DNA from: Lysinibacillus odysseyi
Lineage (GTDB): Bacteria > Bacillota > Bacilli > Bacillales_A > Planococcaceae
Direction of reading: 5' to 3'
Length of the DNA stretch: 64,000 nt
Assembly: GCA_014595895.1 (NCBI GenBank)
Contig: JABUKB010000001.1
Location: forward strand, 1,798,001 to 1,862,000
The first letter of the stretch is position 1, and every line of letters starts with the position of its first letter. Below the pieces are notes generated by a model. It was not told the DNA's origin, did no database searches, and saw only the letters and a list, made by a program, of their open reading frames with translations. Positions 26,280 to 34,063 of the stretch are shown piece after piece. Both the position numbers and the translations under genes were made by a program.

Positions 26280-26461
26280 TATAAAAATCCTTATATCTTC
26301 CGTTTCCCCGAACACTTCATCCTTAAAACATATCTTGTAAAGAACTACTTAGTTTAAAACGATGTATAATTGGTTATTATAATGAAGGTAATGACCTAGT
26401 ATAAACCCACAGGAAAAACTGTTATCATGTTAAATCCATAAGGTTTCTTCCATATTATTGT

Positions 26462-26533
26462 TCCGAAGTAGCTCAGTGGTAGAGCAATCGGCTGTTAACC
26501 GATCGGTCGTAGGTTCGAGCCCTACCTTCGGAG
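26462..26533 (+). tRNA. tRNA-Asn (anticodon GTT)
   Basis: Complete cloverleaf: acceptor TCCGAAG/CTTCGGA, D arm GCTC/GAGC, anticodon stem ATCGG/CCGAT with loop CTGTTAA giving anticodon GTT, T arm GTAGG/CCTAC with loop TTCGAGC. Discriminator G; CCA is not encoded. It stands alone rather than in a tRNA cluster, and I see no direct repeat of its 3' end that would mark an integrated element. Confidence 0.95.
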
Positions 26534-26637
26534 CCTTTTTCATTATTATAAAGAGTAATTTTTGAAACTTCTTTTTTATTTATTGAGGAAGAATAAACGA
26601 TTCCAATTTTTATACATACTTCCAGATAAATACTTAA

Positions 26638-26673
26638 AAACCACTTCCCTATTCATCATAGAGAAGTGGTTTC
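26638..26673 (-). terminator. Terminator after the DUF5667 protein gene
   Basis: Ten-base stem AAACCACTTC/GAAGTGGTTT with inner CTAT/ATAG pairing and five T on the minus strand. Confidence 0.75.
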
Positions 26674-26761
26674 GTTTGTTATATTATAATGCGTTTTGAG
26701 ATTTTACCAATGGAATTTCATGATAAGAAGTTTTCTGCTCTTTCATCCCTAAAGGAAAAGC

Positions 26762-28252
26762 TTACTCTTTGTTTGGCTTTCCTTTATTTTCGTTTGATGC
26801 ATCTTGTCCGTTTTGCTGTTTATTCTCATTTTTGTGCTCTTTTTTAGCTTCTTGCTTTTCAGCTTGTTTTTGCTGAGCTTGTGCTTGTTTTTCTGCTGCT
26901 TTTGCTTGAGCTTCAGCTTGTTTTTGCTGAGCCTGTGCTTGCTTTTCTGCTGCTTTTGCTTGAGCTTCAGCTTGTTTTTGCTGAGCCTGTGCTTGCTTTT
27001 CTGCTGCTTTTGCTTGAGCTTCAGCTTGTTTTTGTTGAGCAGCCTGTGCTTGCTTTTCTGCCACTTTTTGCTGAGCTTGTGCTTGTTTTTGCTCAGCCTG
27101 TGCTTGCTTTTCTGCTGCTTTTTGCTGAGCTTGTGCTTGTTTTTGCTCAGCCTGCGCTTGTTTTGTTGCCGTTTGAGCCTGTTTCACTTCGGCTTTTTCA
27201 ACTGGTGCTACTGAAGATTTTTGCTCTGTAGCTGTTGATTTCGTTTCAACCACCGCTGATGTTTTAGAAAGTGTACTTGCTTTTGTTGTTTCCTCAACAA
27301 CTGCATTTTCATTTGAAGAATTTTCAGTAGGTGTTACAGTTTCGGCGCTTGCTGTTTCATTCTGTTCAGTACTTGTTGTATCATCTGTTTCTGGCGTTTC
27401 CACTTTCGCCTTTTGTTGCTTTTTCTCTAATTGCGCTAACTTTTTCGCTACTTTCTTGTCTAGCTTCTTTTGAGCCTTTTCAATGTTTTTAGCAATGGCT
27501 TCTTTCGCTGTCGGATTGCTCACTTTTTCAAGAACCGCTTGCAGAGCTAGAATATTAGCTGAGAACTTAGCAACCAGTGCAGCACGGTCTGCATCTTCTT
27601 CTGTCACTACTTCTTCTTTGTCTTCAGCTTCATCTTCCTGAACTGTTTCATCTGTTTCTGGTAATTCTTCTGTCTCTGATGATTCATCCGTTTCAGATGA
27701 TTCTTCTGATTCTGGCGACTCGTCCGTTTCCTCAGTAGGTGTCTCTGCTTCCACTTCCTCTGGAGTTTCAACATCCTCTAATTTATCAAGAGCTGCAAGT
27801 TGTTGTTCGATTGCCTTTTCTAAAGCTTCTTTCGCTAATTCCTCTTCCCCTGCAGCAAAAAGTGCTTTTGCTTCAGCTATACGTTCTTCTGTTAAAGACA
27901 ATAGTAATTCTGTCTCTTTTTCGTCATCAAATGTTAACGCTAGCTTTAAACTTTCCGTAATTTGTTTTAAGAAATAGAAAAAGTCCCCTGGTAATAAAGA
28001 CGGTTCCTCTCCAACTGTCTCTTCTTCCACAGTTTCTTCTACCGTATTTTCCGTTTCTTGTACTTCAGAAGTTTCTTCCTCTGTCGTCACTTCCGTTTGT
28101 TCAGTAGAAACGGTCGTTACCTCTTCTACCACTTCTTGTACTTCATCAACAGTTTCCTCATTGGCAAATGCTTGTGTTGATCCTAATGCCAAAGTTGCCG
28201 CTACTACCCCTGTCGTAATTACATTTTTTACTTTTCCGTTTACCTTAGACAT
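26762..28252 (-). CDS. Secreted DUF5667-type protein with acidic linker and Gln/Ala/Lys coiled-coil repeats
   Basis: A 496-residue exported protein. Signal peptide to about residue 31 (GVVAATLALGSTQAFA). Then a Glu/Thr/Val-rich segment, the DUF5667-like helical domain (LLPGDFFYFLKQITESLKLA through LAKEALEKAIEQQLAALDKL), an acidic Ser/Glu/Thr linker, a basic helical region, and from about residue 340 to the end tandem KQAQAQQKAAE-type repeats ending in a basic Asn/Lys tail. No LPXTG sorting motif is present. ATG 28252 follows GGAGGG by seven bases. A c-di-GMP-I riboswitch lies in the leader, so the protein is probably a surface or matrix component tied to the motile-sessile switch; that role is inferred. 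Confidence 0.8.
   Translation of the reverse strand: MSKVNGKVKNVITTGVVAATLALGSTQAFANEETVDEVQEVVEEVTTVSTEQTEVTTEEETSEVQETENTVEETVEEETVGEEPSLLPGDFFYFLKQITESLKLALTFDDEKETELLLSLTEERIAEAKALFAAGEEELAKEALEKAIEQQLAALDKLEDVETPEEVEAETPTEETDESPESEESSETDESSETEELPETDETVQEDEAEDKEEVVTEEDADRAALVAKFSANILALQAVLEKVSNPTAKEAIAKNIEKAQKKLDKKVAKKLAQLEKKQQKAKVETPETDDTTSTEQNETASAETVTPTENSSNENAVVEETTKASTLSKTSAVVETKSTATEQKSSVAPVEKAEVKQAQTATKQAQAEQKQAQAQQKAAEKQAQAEQKQAQAQQKVAEKQAQAAQQKQAEAQAKAAEKQAQAQQKQAEAQAKAAEKQAQAQQKQAEAQAKAAEKQAQAQQKQAEKQEAKKEHKNENKQQNGQDASNENKGKPNKE
26866..27170 (-). repeat. 54-bp tandem coding repeats in the DUF5667 protein gene
   Basis: Three close copies of a 54-bp unit (18 codons, KAAEKQAQAQQKQAEAQA), followed upstream by shorter variants of the same Gln/Ala/Lys-rich words. 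Copy number is likely to vary between strains. Confidence 0.8.
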
Positions 28253-28328
28253 AATAAGTCCCTCCAATTTTTATCGAAAGAAATTCGAATCCCCCATTGG
28301 TTATAGAGTGTGTTCGTTATTCTTTATT

Positions 28329-28397
28329 TGGCAGTCCAGCCATCATAGTTATCCCTTAGACCTGTGACTTTGCGTCTCTATTTTTCAATAGATTTGC
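28329..28397 (-). promoter_or_regulatory. Cyclic di-GMP-I (GEMM) riboswitch
   Basis: Read on the minus strand from 28397: GGCAAAT, a hairpin CTATT-GAAA-AATAG with the conserved GNRA tetraloop, then GACGCAAAGTCACAGGTCTA, the hallmark of GEMM-I, and finally ATGGCTGGACTGCC, whose TGCC closes on the first GGCA. This is the full aptamer in order. The expression platform runs to the ATG at 28252. CCAAT near 28294 can pair with ATTGG, which abuts the ribosome binding site GGAGGG, so control may be translational. Confidence 0.85.
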
Positions 28398-28584
28398 CTT
28401 TTTCAAATGAGGAACAAATTTCCTGCTCATCATTTATTTTCACTATAATTTATTTTTTTCAAAATTACTATATACCATATTTCCCATTACATTATATCTA
28501 CTTCTCTAACTTGGAGTAGCCATTCTTAGTCTAGCGTTACGCTTTCTAAATTAGACCTCATTTCTAGTTTAAACATCTCTATTT
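28398..28584. other. Intergenic region upstream of the riboswitch
   Basis: AT-rich stretch that should hold the promoter of the riboswitch-controlled gene. No gene and no clear promoter was found. Confidence 0.35.
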
Positions 28585-28680
28585 TTATCAAAAGAAAAAG
28601 CACCTTCGTTTGTCATTCTTAGTACAGAAACTCGACTGAGTGAGTCACGTACAATTGAACCAAAACGAAAGTGCTTACCT
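28585..28680 (-). ncRNA. Long-loop structured element, terminator or small RNA
   Basis: On the minus strand AAGCACTTTCGTTT (near 28676) pairs over 14 bases with AAACGAAGGTGCTT (near 28590, one wobble). Inside lie GTAC/GTAC and GACT/AGTC pairings. A T-rich tail TTTTTCTTTT follows. It begins about 50 bases after the YkgJ gene stop and may simply terminate it, but a structured 60-base loop is unusual. Confidence 0.4.
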
Positions 28681-28723
28681 CTTTTAGTATACTGTTATAA
28701 AATTGTTACCTCAGCCACAACAC

Positions 28724-29014
28724 CTAACAGCCTATAGTAACTCGATATTTCTTATCTATTCCTTTTTGCTCTTGAAGAATGTTGCATGCTTTTGCATTTG
28801 AAATATAATATTCTTCCTTCGTCATATACGTAGAAAAAATAGTTTCAAACGCTTCATCAATTCTACATAAGAGTGGCCTGCTTTCATATATGCTGCAACC
28901 ATTATTCACCAGATGTTGGCAAACCCCATTGACATTATATTCTGCTAAAAAGTCAATGCCTTCTATGGCTGAACAGCATGCCCCGCATTTTGTACATGGA
29001 AATGCAACGGTCAT
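28724..29014 (-). CDS. YkgJ-family cysteine-cluster protein
   Basis: A 96-residue protein with the CxxCGxCC motif (FPCTKCGACCSAIEG) followed by GVCQHLVNNGCSIYESRPLLC, the metal- or iron-sulfur-binding pattern of the CxxCxxCC/YkgJ family. The function of these proteins is not established. Its ATG overlaps the stop of the preceding gene (ATGA, 29011-29014), so the two are translationally coupled. Confidence 0.85.
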   Translation of the reverse strand: MTVAFPCTKCGACCSAIEGIDFLAEYNVNGVCQHLVNNGCSIYESRPLLCRIDEAFETIFSTYMTKEEYYISNAKACNILQEQKGIDKKYRVTIGC

Positions 29015-30117
29015 AGCTCTAACGCCTCATCACTCAACATAAAGTCCGTAAAATCTTCAAGCGTTTCGTATTTAAATGTCACTTGCAGTCCTTCTGCCAA
29101 GGAAACAATGGCTTTCTCTGTATGAGATGCATCTGCAATCGCTAAATCAACGATATACTTTAAATCCTTGAAAGTTTGTCCGTACTCTTTGTAGTAATCA
29201 ACTAACATTTTTTCTTCTTCTTTTACTTGCTCAATGATGAGTAGTGAAAGTGCTTCTGCCTGCTGGCGTGCCTCTTTCGCCAGTGCAAGATCTTGGCGGG
29301 CTGTCTGAAACACTTTATATAATTGCTTCATGCCGATTAATGCTACAGTCCCTGCTACCGCAGCACCAACTGGACCAAATAATGCCGCGCCGGCTGCCGT
29401 CATAATAATTCCCGAAAAACAGCTAATTGCATTGGAGCCAAGACCTTCCACATACTCTTCGGTTGTTATTTTTTTCGTCAAAAATTTGTACGTAAGCTCT
29501 GTGATATTCACCGCTGAACTAGCAAGGGTAGACACAACATTTCCCGACATGATCGGGTTATTCTTGCCAACATATTTCAGCCTATACGAGATGCCACTAA
29601 TAACCGCGCTTCTTGAAGCGCCATTGAGAGCCGCTTTCCCTGTTTCCTTTACACAAAACTCACCTTTAAAAGCATTTTGTGCGGCATTGACAGTTCCGCC
29701 AACAAAAGCACCCGCTAAAGCGCCACCTAGCATGGCATTTTTAGCACCGGAAATAAACTCTGCTCTATTCATTTTATTAGCAAAGGCTTCCGCATTTTCA
29801 GCAGCTCTTACAGATTCATCATAGGTAGTCCCGCCGCTTTTAATATCGCCATACTGCGTCTGGCCTGTAATAGAGCCATGCGCATCCTTATAGTCCTGTG
29901 CATACACACTATTCGAATTCATGCGCTTTTCAACGAGTTCTTTCACCTTGCTTTCCTTCTCGACATTCACAAGGCGATCCATCCCGTTGTACTTGGCATC
30001 GGCAACCGCGCGTGCTGATGTTGCGGCACTATTGTAAGACTTCGCCTGAATTTCTTTCAGCACATCTCCCTTAGCGTTCTTAATTAAAATATCTGCATCT
30101 GCATGGGGTTCACCGAG
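29011..30117 (-). pseudogene. 5'-truncated gene with a Gly/Ala-rich hydrophobic domain
   Basis: The frame is open from 30117 to 29011. The first credible start is GTG 30063, with AAGGGAG only two bases before it. The 18 codons upstream of that GTG still read like conserved protein (GEPHADADILIKNAKGDV) and end at an in-frame TAA (30118-30120), beyond which the same frame continues as FFGYRVFSNFSD. The N-terminal part therefore appears lost. What remains is a basic N-terminal domain (EIQAKSYNSAATSARAVADA), a central Gly/Ala membrane-like region (residues about 105-245 counted from GTG 30063) and a helical C-terminus. The family is unknown to me. It overlaps the YkgJ gene by four bases. Confidence 0.5.
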
Positions 30118-30207
30118 TTAATCGGAGAAGTTCGAGAATACACGATACCCGAAAAACGGGAGAGCTGTAGAGACCAGTGCCTAAAAGGTTAGATAGGTGA
30201 TTTTTAT

Positions 30208-30261
30208 ATACGACTTAATTACCGATAAGTGACATGTCATTTAATTTTGAATAAGTCGTAT
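30208..30261. repeat. Inverted repeat with central palindrome
   Basis: ATACGACTTA (30208-30217) and TAAGTCGTAT (30252-30261) are perfect inverted copies, and the perfect palindrome TGACATGTCA (30230-30239) lies between them. It sits between the truncated leftward gene and the rightward 95-residue protein gene and could be an operator or the scar of an element. Confidence 0.55.
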
Positions 30262-30387
30262 GTCAAAAAAGGTATTTTTCATTTTTTGATGACAAAAAGC
30301 ATTTATAAGGATTGGATACATAGATTTTCCGCATCTAACAATACTAACATTGAAGACAGTCTGCTACATGAGAAAGGAAGAGAAACA

Positions 30388-30675
30388 ATGGCGAAAAAAG
30401 ATTCGGGTACACCAAGTTGGAAAAAAAATCATCCCAGCACTTTATTATCAAATTCTGTAGAAAAAACGGAGCGCGCAGTGAAACAAGCCATGTCTCACCC
30501 GGAGGAAATTGCGGTAGAGCATGCTTTTAATTCGGTCGAGCATGCCGAAAATGCCCTGCACAATGCGGAAGAACGCCAGGAACATTTAGATATGGTGGAG
30601 CAAAACAAAGAAAAATTAGAGGAATTAAAGGAACACTTACATGATGTGCAAGAACATTTAAGAGACGAAGAATAA
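30388..30675 (+). CDS. Small hydrophilic helical protein
   Basis: A 95-residue protein starting MAKKDSGTPSWKKNHPS and continuing as a charged amphipathic helix rich in His, Glu and Lys (VEHAENALHNAEERQEHLDM). No Cys, no membrane segment. AAAGGAAG precedes the ATG. The composition recalls small spore or stress proteins, but I do not recognise the family. An elaborate terminator follows. Confidence 0.6.
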   Translation: MAKKDSGTPSWKKNHPSTLLSNSVEKTERAVKQAMSHPEEIAVEHAFNSVEHAENALHNAEERQEHLDMVEQNKEKLEELKEHLHDVQEHLRDEE

Positions 30676-30681
30676 ACCAGT

Positions 30682-30768
30682 ATAACCCCGTAAAGTTGCT
30701 GCCACTGGAAAGTTATCTCAAAAATGTAACTTTGAAAGATTCCAGCGAAAAAACGGGGTTATTTTTAT
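30682..30768 (+). terminator. Multi-stem terminator
   Basis: Outer stem ATAACCCCGT (30682-30691) with ACGGGGTTAT (30753-30762), inner CTGGAA/TTCCAG and AAAGTTA/TAACTTT stems, followed by a T-run. Six bases after the stop of the 95-residue protein gene. Confidence 0.65.
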
Positions 30769-30816
30769 GTTCAGAAGTAAATATCATCACTAGCTGTAAA
30801 CGGCTCGTTCGATTCC

Positions 30817-32007
30817 TTACTGGTAAAGTGCAGCTAAAAAAATTCCTAACGCTTCCTGGTAAATTTCATCGAATTGACTGATTGGCAGCGGGTTCGTGCC
30901 AAGTCCCAGCTCGACAGTAAAGCCCGGTCTACGCCAATCCTGAATAAACCAATCTTTGTAGCCTGCATAGCTATCGATTGTTTGAATAGGCTCATATCCA
31001 CTTACCCGTGCAAACTCATTTGCTAGCTGTTCTGACTCCGGCGGTTCTAGCCCTTGGAACCCCCAGTAAATGACTTGCCCTTGTGTATGGAAGGCTAATA
31101 CGCGAGCAAAATCCCTTTCTCGTGTGAGCTCCGCCATGGCAATGGACTCTGGTTCGGATAGCGGACTTTCTCCACCATAATCACGTGGACCAGGCGTTTG
31201 CGGATTTCTTTCTCTTTCTAACTCCCAATCTGCCGGGAACTGATCATTCAGATCGACTCCATTGATATTCGCTTTCCAACCTGAAAAGTCGGTACTGCCA
31301 TTATTCCATTGCAGTAAATTATTGCGAACTGTTTCATTTGCCGGAAGGCCATTCAGCACTAAATCAACTCCATCCGGGTTTACCATCGGAACAATATTTA
31401 AATTCGTTTGAAAATATAACGGCAAAGTATAACGTCCGCGTATTGGACTATTATTTGTGAGTGATAGTAAATAATCATTTACGAATGTCATCACCACCGA
31501 GGTGGTAATCCACTCATTTGCATGGAAGGACGCATTAAAATGCACGCGCTTTTGCCCGTTGCCAATGAAAAGCCCTGGAATCTCTTTCCCTAAAACGGAA
31601 TTTCCAATGCTTTCTCTAAGAAGGAATGGGTAAATCTTCTGCAGCGTACGAATGTCCTGACTCATTGCATTGTAATCATAATTTCGTTTTCCATTGACCA
31701 CTCTTCGCGTTATACGAACAGGTAGTGTTAAGGTAAGACCCACCTGAAGCGCATACGGACTGAGCGCTGGATTCAGCAAAAAAATAGCATCCATCGGTAG
31801 ATTATTTCTTTGTGCAATCAACCAGATTGTGTCACCACGTCTAACAGTATATTGGGTAGTTACATATCCAGGGATTCGAATGATTTGTCCAGGCATAAGC
31901 GCTTGCGTATTCATATTGGGATTTGAATCAATAATCAATGGGAGAGGAAGTCTAAAAACTTGGCTGTAATACCAAATAGAATCACCCGGCCGAACGAATA
32001 CGTCCAC
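30817..32007 (-). CDS. LysM-M14 gamma-D-glutamyl-meso-diaminopimelate peptidase
   Basis: A 396-residue zinc carboxypeptidase with two N-terminal LysM domains (about 1-46 and 50-97) that bind peptidoglycan, followed by an M14 catalytic domain. Zinc motif FHANEW supplies His and Glu. VPMVNPDGVDLV and GVDLNDQFPADWE are substrate-site segments, HTQGQVIYWG brings the third His, and the catalytic Glu is in FTVELGLGTNPLP. Relatives (Lysinibacillus sphaericus endopeptidase I, Bacillus YqgT) cut the gamma-D-Glu-DAP bond of wall peptides, often during sporulation. GTG 32007 follows AAGGAGG. It lacks a signal peptide, as in those relatives, and is divergent from cwlJ. Confidence 0.9.
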   Translation of the reverse strand: MDVFVRPGDSIWYYSQVFRLPLPLIIDSNPNMNTQALMPGQIIRIPGYVTTQYTVRRGDTIWLIAQRNNLPMDAIFLLNPALSPYALQVGLTLTLPVRITRRVVNGKRNYDYNAMSQDIRTLQKIYPFLLRESIGNSVLGKEIPGLFIGNGQKRVHFNASFHANEWITTSVVMTFVNDYLLSLTNNSPIRGRYTLPLYFQTNLNIVPMVNPDGVDLVLNGLPANETVRNNLLQWNNGSTDFSGWKANINGVDLNDQFPADWELERERNPQTPGPRDYGGESPLSEPESIAMAELTRERDFARVLAFHTQGQVIYWGFQGLEPPESEQLANEFARVSGYEPIQTIDSYAGYKDWFIQDWRRPGFTVELGLGTNPLPISQFDEIYQEALGIFLAALYQ

Positions 32008-32039
32008 ATCGTTCCTCCTTACTCATTCATCAGTATAAA

Positions 32040-32066
32040 AGTATATGAAACCATTGGTAGATTATT
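32040..32066 (-). promoter_or_regulatory. Possible sigma-E promoter of the LysM-M14 peptidase gene
   Basis: On the minus strand ATA (32065-32063) lies 15 bases before CATATACT (32047-32040), close to the sigma-E pattern, about 30 bases before the start codon. Confidence 0.35.
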
Positions 32067-32186
32067 TCATCAGATCCTGTCCCTATTTGGGGTAAATGAC
32101 TTTTCAACCTCTACAGGTAAGGGAACACGACTTTAAAAATGATATCACTTTAGAGTTTCCTTAATATGATAAGTAGAGGTGAAAAA

Positions 32187-32624
32187 ATGGCAAGAGTAAA
32201 GTACCGGGATGCCGATATTGACTTAATAGCAAGGATGATGAGAGCAGAAGCTGAAGGTGAAGGAAAACAAGGGATGTTGTACGTCGGCAATGTAATCGTG
32301 AATCGTGTTATTGCAGATTGTTTGGACTTTAATGATGTACGAACAGTCGAACAAGTTATTTTCCAAGTACAAGGAAACAACTATTCTTTTGAAGCTGTTC
32401 AAAAAGGAAATTTATTTTATCAAAGAGCGAGACCTACCGAAAGAAGATTAGCAAAACAGGTTTTGGATTATTGGCGAGACCACCCAGCGAAATATGCACT
32501 TTGGTATTTTAATCCATTTGGCGAGTGCCCTCCGACCTGGTACGGGCAACCTTTTACTGGTCAATTTAAACAACATTGCTTTTATGAACCTATAGCTGGA
32601 ACATGTCCAATTGTATATCAGTGA
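32187..32624 (+). CDS. cwlJ: Spore cortex-lytic enzyme CwlJ
   Basis: A 145-residue single-domain cortex hydrolase of the SleB/CwlJ type (Bacillus CwlJ is 142). Landmarks: LIARMMRAEAEGEGKQGMLY with the catalytic-type Glu, GNVIVNRVIADCLDFNDVRT, NLFYQRARPTE, YALWYFNPFGECPPTW and a conserved CFYEP near the end. CwlJ is placed in the coat during sporulation and cuts muramic-lactam cortex during calcium-dipicolinate-triggered germination. No gerQ gene adjoins it here. ATG 32187 follows GAGGTG by five bases; the ATG seven codons upstream is less likely. Confidence 0.92.
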   Translation: MARVKYRDADIDLIARMMRAEAEGEGKQGMLYVGNVIVNRVIADCLDFNDVRTVEQVIFQVQGNNYSFEAVQKGNLFYQRARPTERRLAKQVLDYWRDHPAKYALWYFNPFGECPPTWYGQPFTGQFKQHCFYEPIAGTCPIVYQ

Positions 32625-32642
32625 TTCCTTTTGCAATGAATG

Positions 32643-32676
32643 AAAGCCTTGTCTACATACTGTAACAGGGCTTTTT
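32643..32676 (+). terminator. Terminator after cwlJ
   Basis: Arms AAAGCCTTGT and ACAGGGCTTT (one wobble) around a 12-base loop, then a T-run; 18 bases after the stop codon. Confidence 0.75.
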
Positions 32677-32753
32677 GTCGTGTTTCGTTGTAGAGTGATT
32701 TGCACTTTCGCTAGATAATTATTTTCATATTTCGCAAGCTGTTTATTTTTTCG

Positions 32754-32782
32754 TGATAAAAAATCGTTCTCAAGCCATATTA
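32754..32782 (+). promoter_or_regulatory. Possible forespore (sigma-G/F) promoter
   Basis: TGATAA (32754-32759) and CATATTA (32776-32782) are 16 bases apart, near the sigma-G pattern (TGAATA, 17-18 bases, CATACTA-like), about 30 bases before the 57-residue protein gene. Confidence 0.3.
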
Positions 32783-32812
32783 AGAAGGAATCAATTTGAA
32801 AGGAGAATTTCA

Positions 32813-32986
32813 ATGGGCAGAGACGATAGCAAAAGCAAAGGGACAAATAAACAATCTTTACCTCAAACACCAAAGAACCAAAAAATCGCTCCTCATAAAG
32901 CAAGCGAAGAAATTGCTCAAGAATTGCATGAGCTACATGTGCTAGCTGAAAAGGGGAAGAATAACAAAACTAAATATAATAAGTAA
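32813..32986 (+). CDS. Small basic hydrophilic protein
   Basis: A 57-residue protein starting MGRDDSKSKGTNKQSLPQ, rich in Lys, Asn, Gln and Ser, with a short central helix containing EEIAQELHELHVLAEKG. AAAGGAG seven bases before the ATG is strong. Its size and composition resemble minor small acid-soluble spore proteins, and a weak forespore-type promoter lies upstream, but no known Ssp family is recognised. Confidence 0.6.
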   Translation: MGRDDSKSKGTNKQSLPQTPKNQKIAPHKASEEIAQELHELHVLAEKGKNNKTKYNK

Positions 32987-33032
32987 TGAGGTTGTAATGG
33001 GTCTTCATCACAGTATCCGCTGTCATGAAGGC

Positions 33033-33812
33033 CTACTTCATTTTTCTGCTATTACCTGAAACGTTCGCCGATTGCAGATATCCGCGCTCATCAAATTGAA
33101 AGCTCTCAAACCTGATCTTGCAATACAGTATTACCAGCTGCTCGGGCAATACGAAAAGGAGCGCATAAAAAAGGCCAAGAGGTAAAAAAACATAGAATAA
33201 CATATCGGAAAAACCCGATGAGCCTAGTTTCATCACAGATTGGATTAAGAAGACAATACCAATACTGCCAATAAAGGCAATAGGGATATAAGATGTCGTT
33301 TCAAATTTTCCGCGCAGCTCTTCGCTTTTCGAACCTTTTCGGTAATAACCTTTTTGAAGAAGCAGATAAAATCGAATGAACGTTGCAAGAAATACGAATA
33401 CGCCGATTGAAAGCGTTATCCATGTTACATTCACTAGCGGTTCCACCGTTGCATCATCATCTTCTCCTAGAAAAAAAAGCGCCGACAAGTAAACAAAAAC
33501 AGCAAAATTTTGCGTGACTACAATCGATAAGAAGTACTGTATCTTTTCTGTTCTTTTAAAAACAGCAGGAATCGCAAAAACAACTGATAATAAAACCAAT
33601 ACTGCTGTTATCCTCATATGTATCTTTTGAATGCTTTCAAAATTTGGATAGATTGTATATTTACCCGCAATATAATAAGTAAGATAGAAGAACAAGGCTT
33701 GAAGGAAAATCCCTAATATCAGTACAAACGCCAATGAATGAGGACTTTGTCTACCTGATTCTAGCGGTCCCCTTAATACGGCAAAATCTTCTTCTGATAG
33801 TCGCTTGAACAT
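33033..33812 (-). CDS. Polytopic membrane protein of unknown function
   Basis: A 259-residue protein with about six hydrophobic helices, a short cytosolic N-terminus (MFKRLSEEDFAVLRGPLESG), a basic loop with YYRKGSKSEELRGKFETTSY after helix 4, and a hydrophilic C-terminal tail. Not recognised. GGAGGTG eight bases upstream supports the ATG. A weak hairpin around 33000-33033 may end both this and the convergent small gene. Confidence 0.6.
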   Translation of the reverse strand: MFKRLSEEDFAVLRGPLESGRQSPHSLAFVLILGIFLQALFFYLTYYIAGKYTIYPNFESIQKIHMRITAVLVLLSVVFAIPAVFKRTEKIQYFLSIVVTQNFAVFVYLSALFFLGEDDDATVEPLVNVTWITLSIGVFVFLATFIRFYLLLQKGYYRKGSKSEELRGKFETTSYIPIAFIGSIGIVFLIQSVMKLGSSGFSDMLFYVFLPLGLFYALLFVLPEQLVILYCKIRFESFQFDERGYLQSANVSGNSRKMK

Positions 33813-34063
33813 ATGGCGGACACCTCCATTTTCGTTAAGAGAACCATCCTTTCACTTTATTCATTGCGGATTCCCCTGTTTTTTTATCTTTATTGTATAA
33901 CATCGTGCCGGTAAATAACCCGTTTGAGATACCAATTCTTACAAAGCATAACTGATTGTATAAGGGACTTTTTTCGCCTCTTTCCAGTAAACATCAGCAT
34001 AATCGGCTATCTCTTAAGGAATAATAATTTTTAAACATCGGTACAAAAAGGAGGGATATTTCA

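Noticed and set aside
26462-26533. tRNA-Asn as an integration site for a mobile element
   Set aside because: No integrase gene and no repeat of the tRNA 3' end nearby.
26804-27231. Plus-strand frames opposite the DUF5667 repeats
   Set aside because: They are the mirror of a repetitive Gln/Ala/Lys coding region and consist of Leu/Phe/Cys runs; no translation signals.
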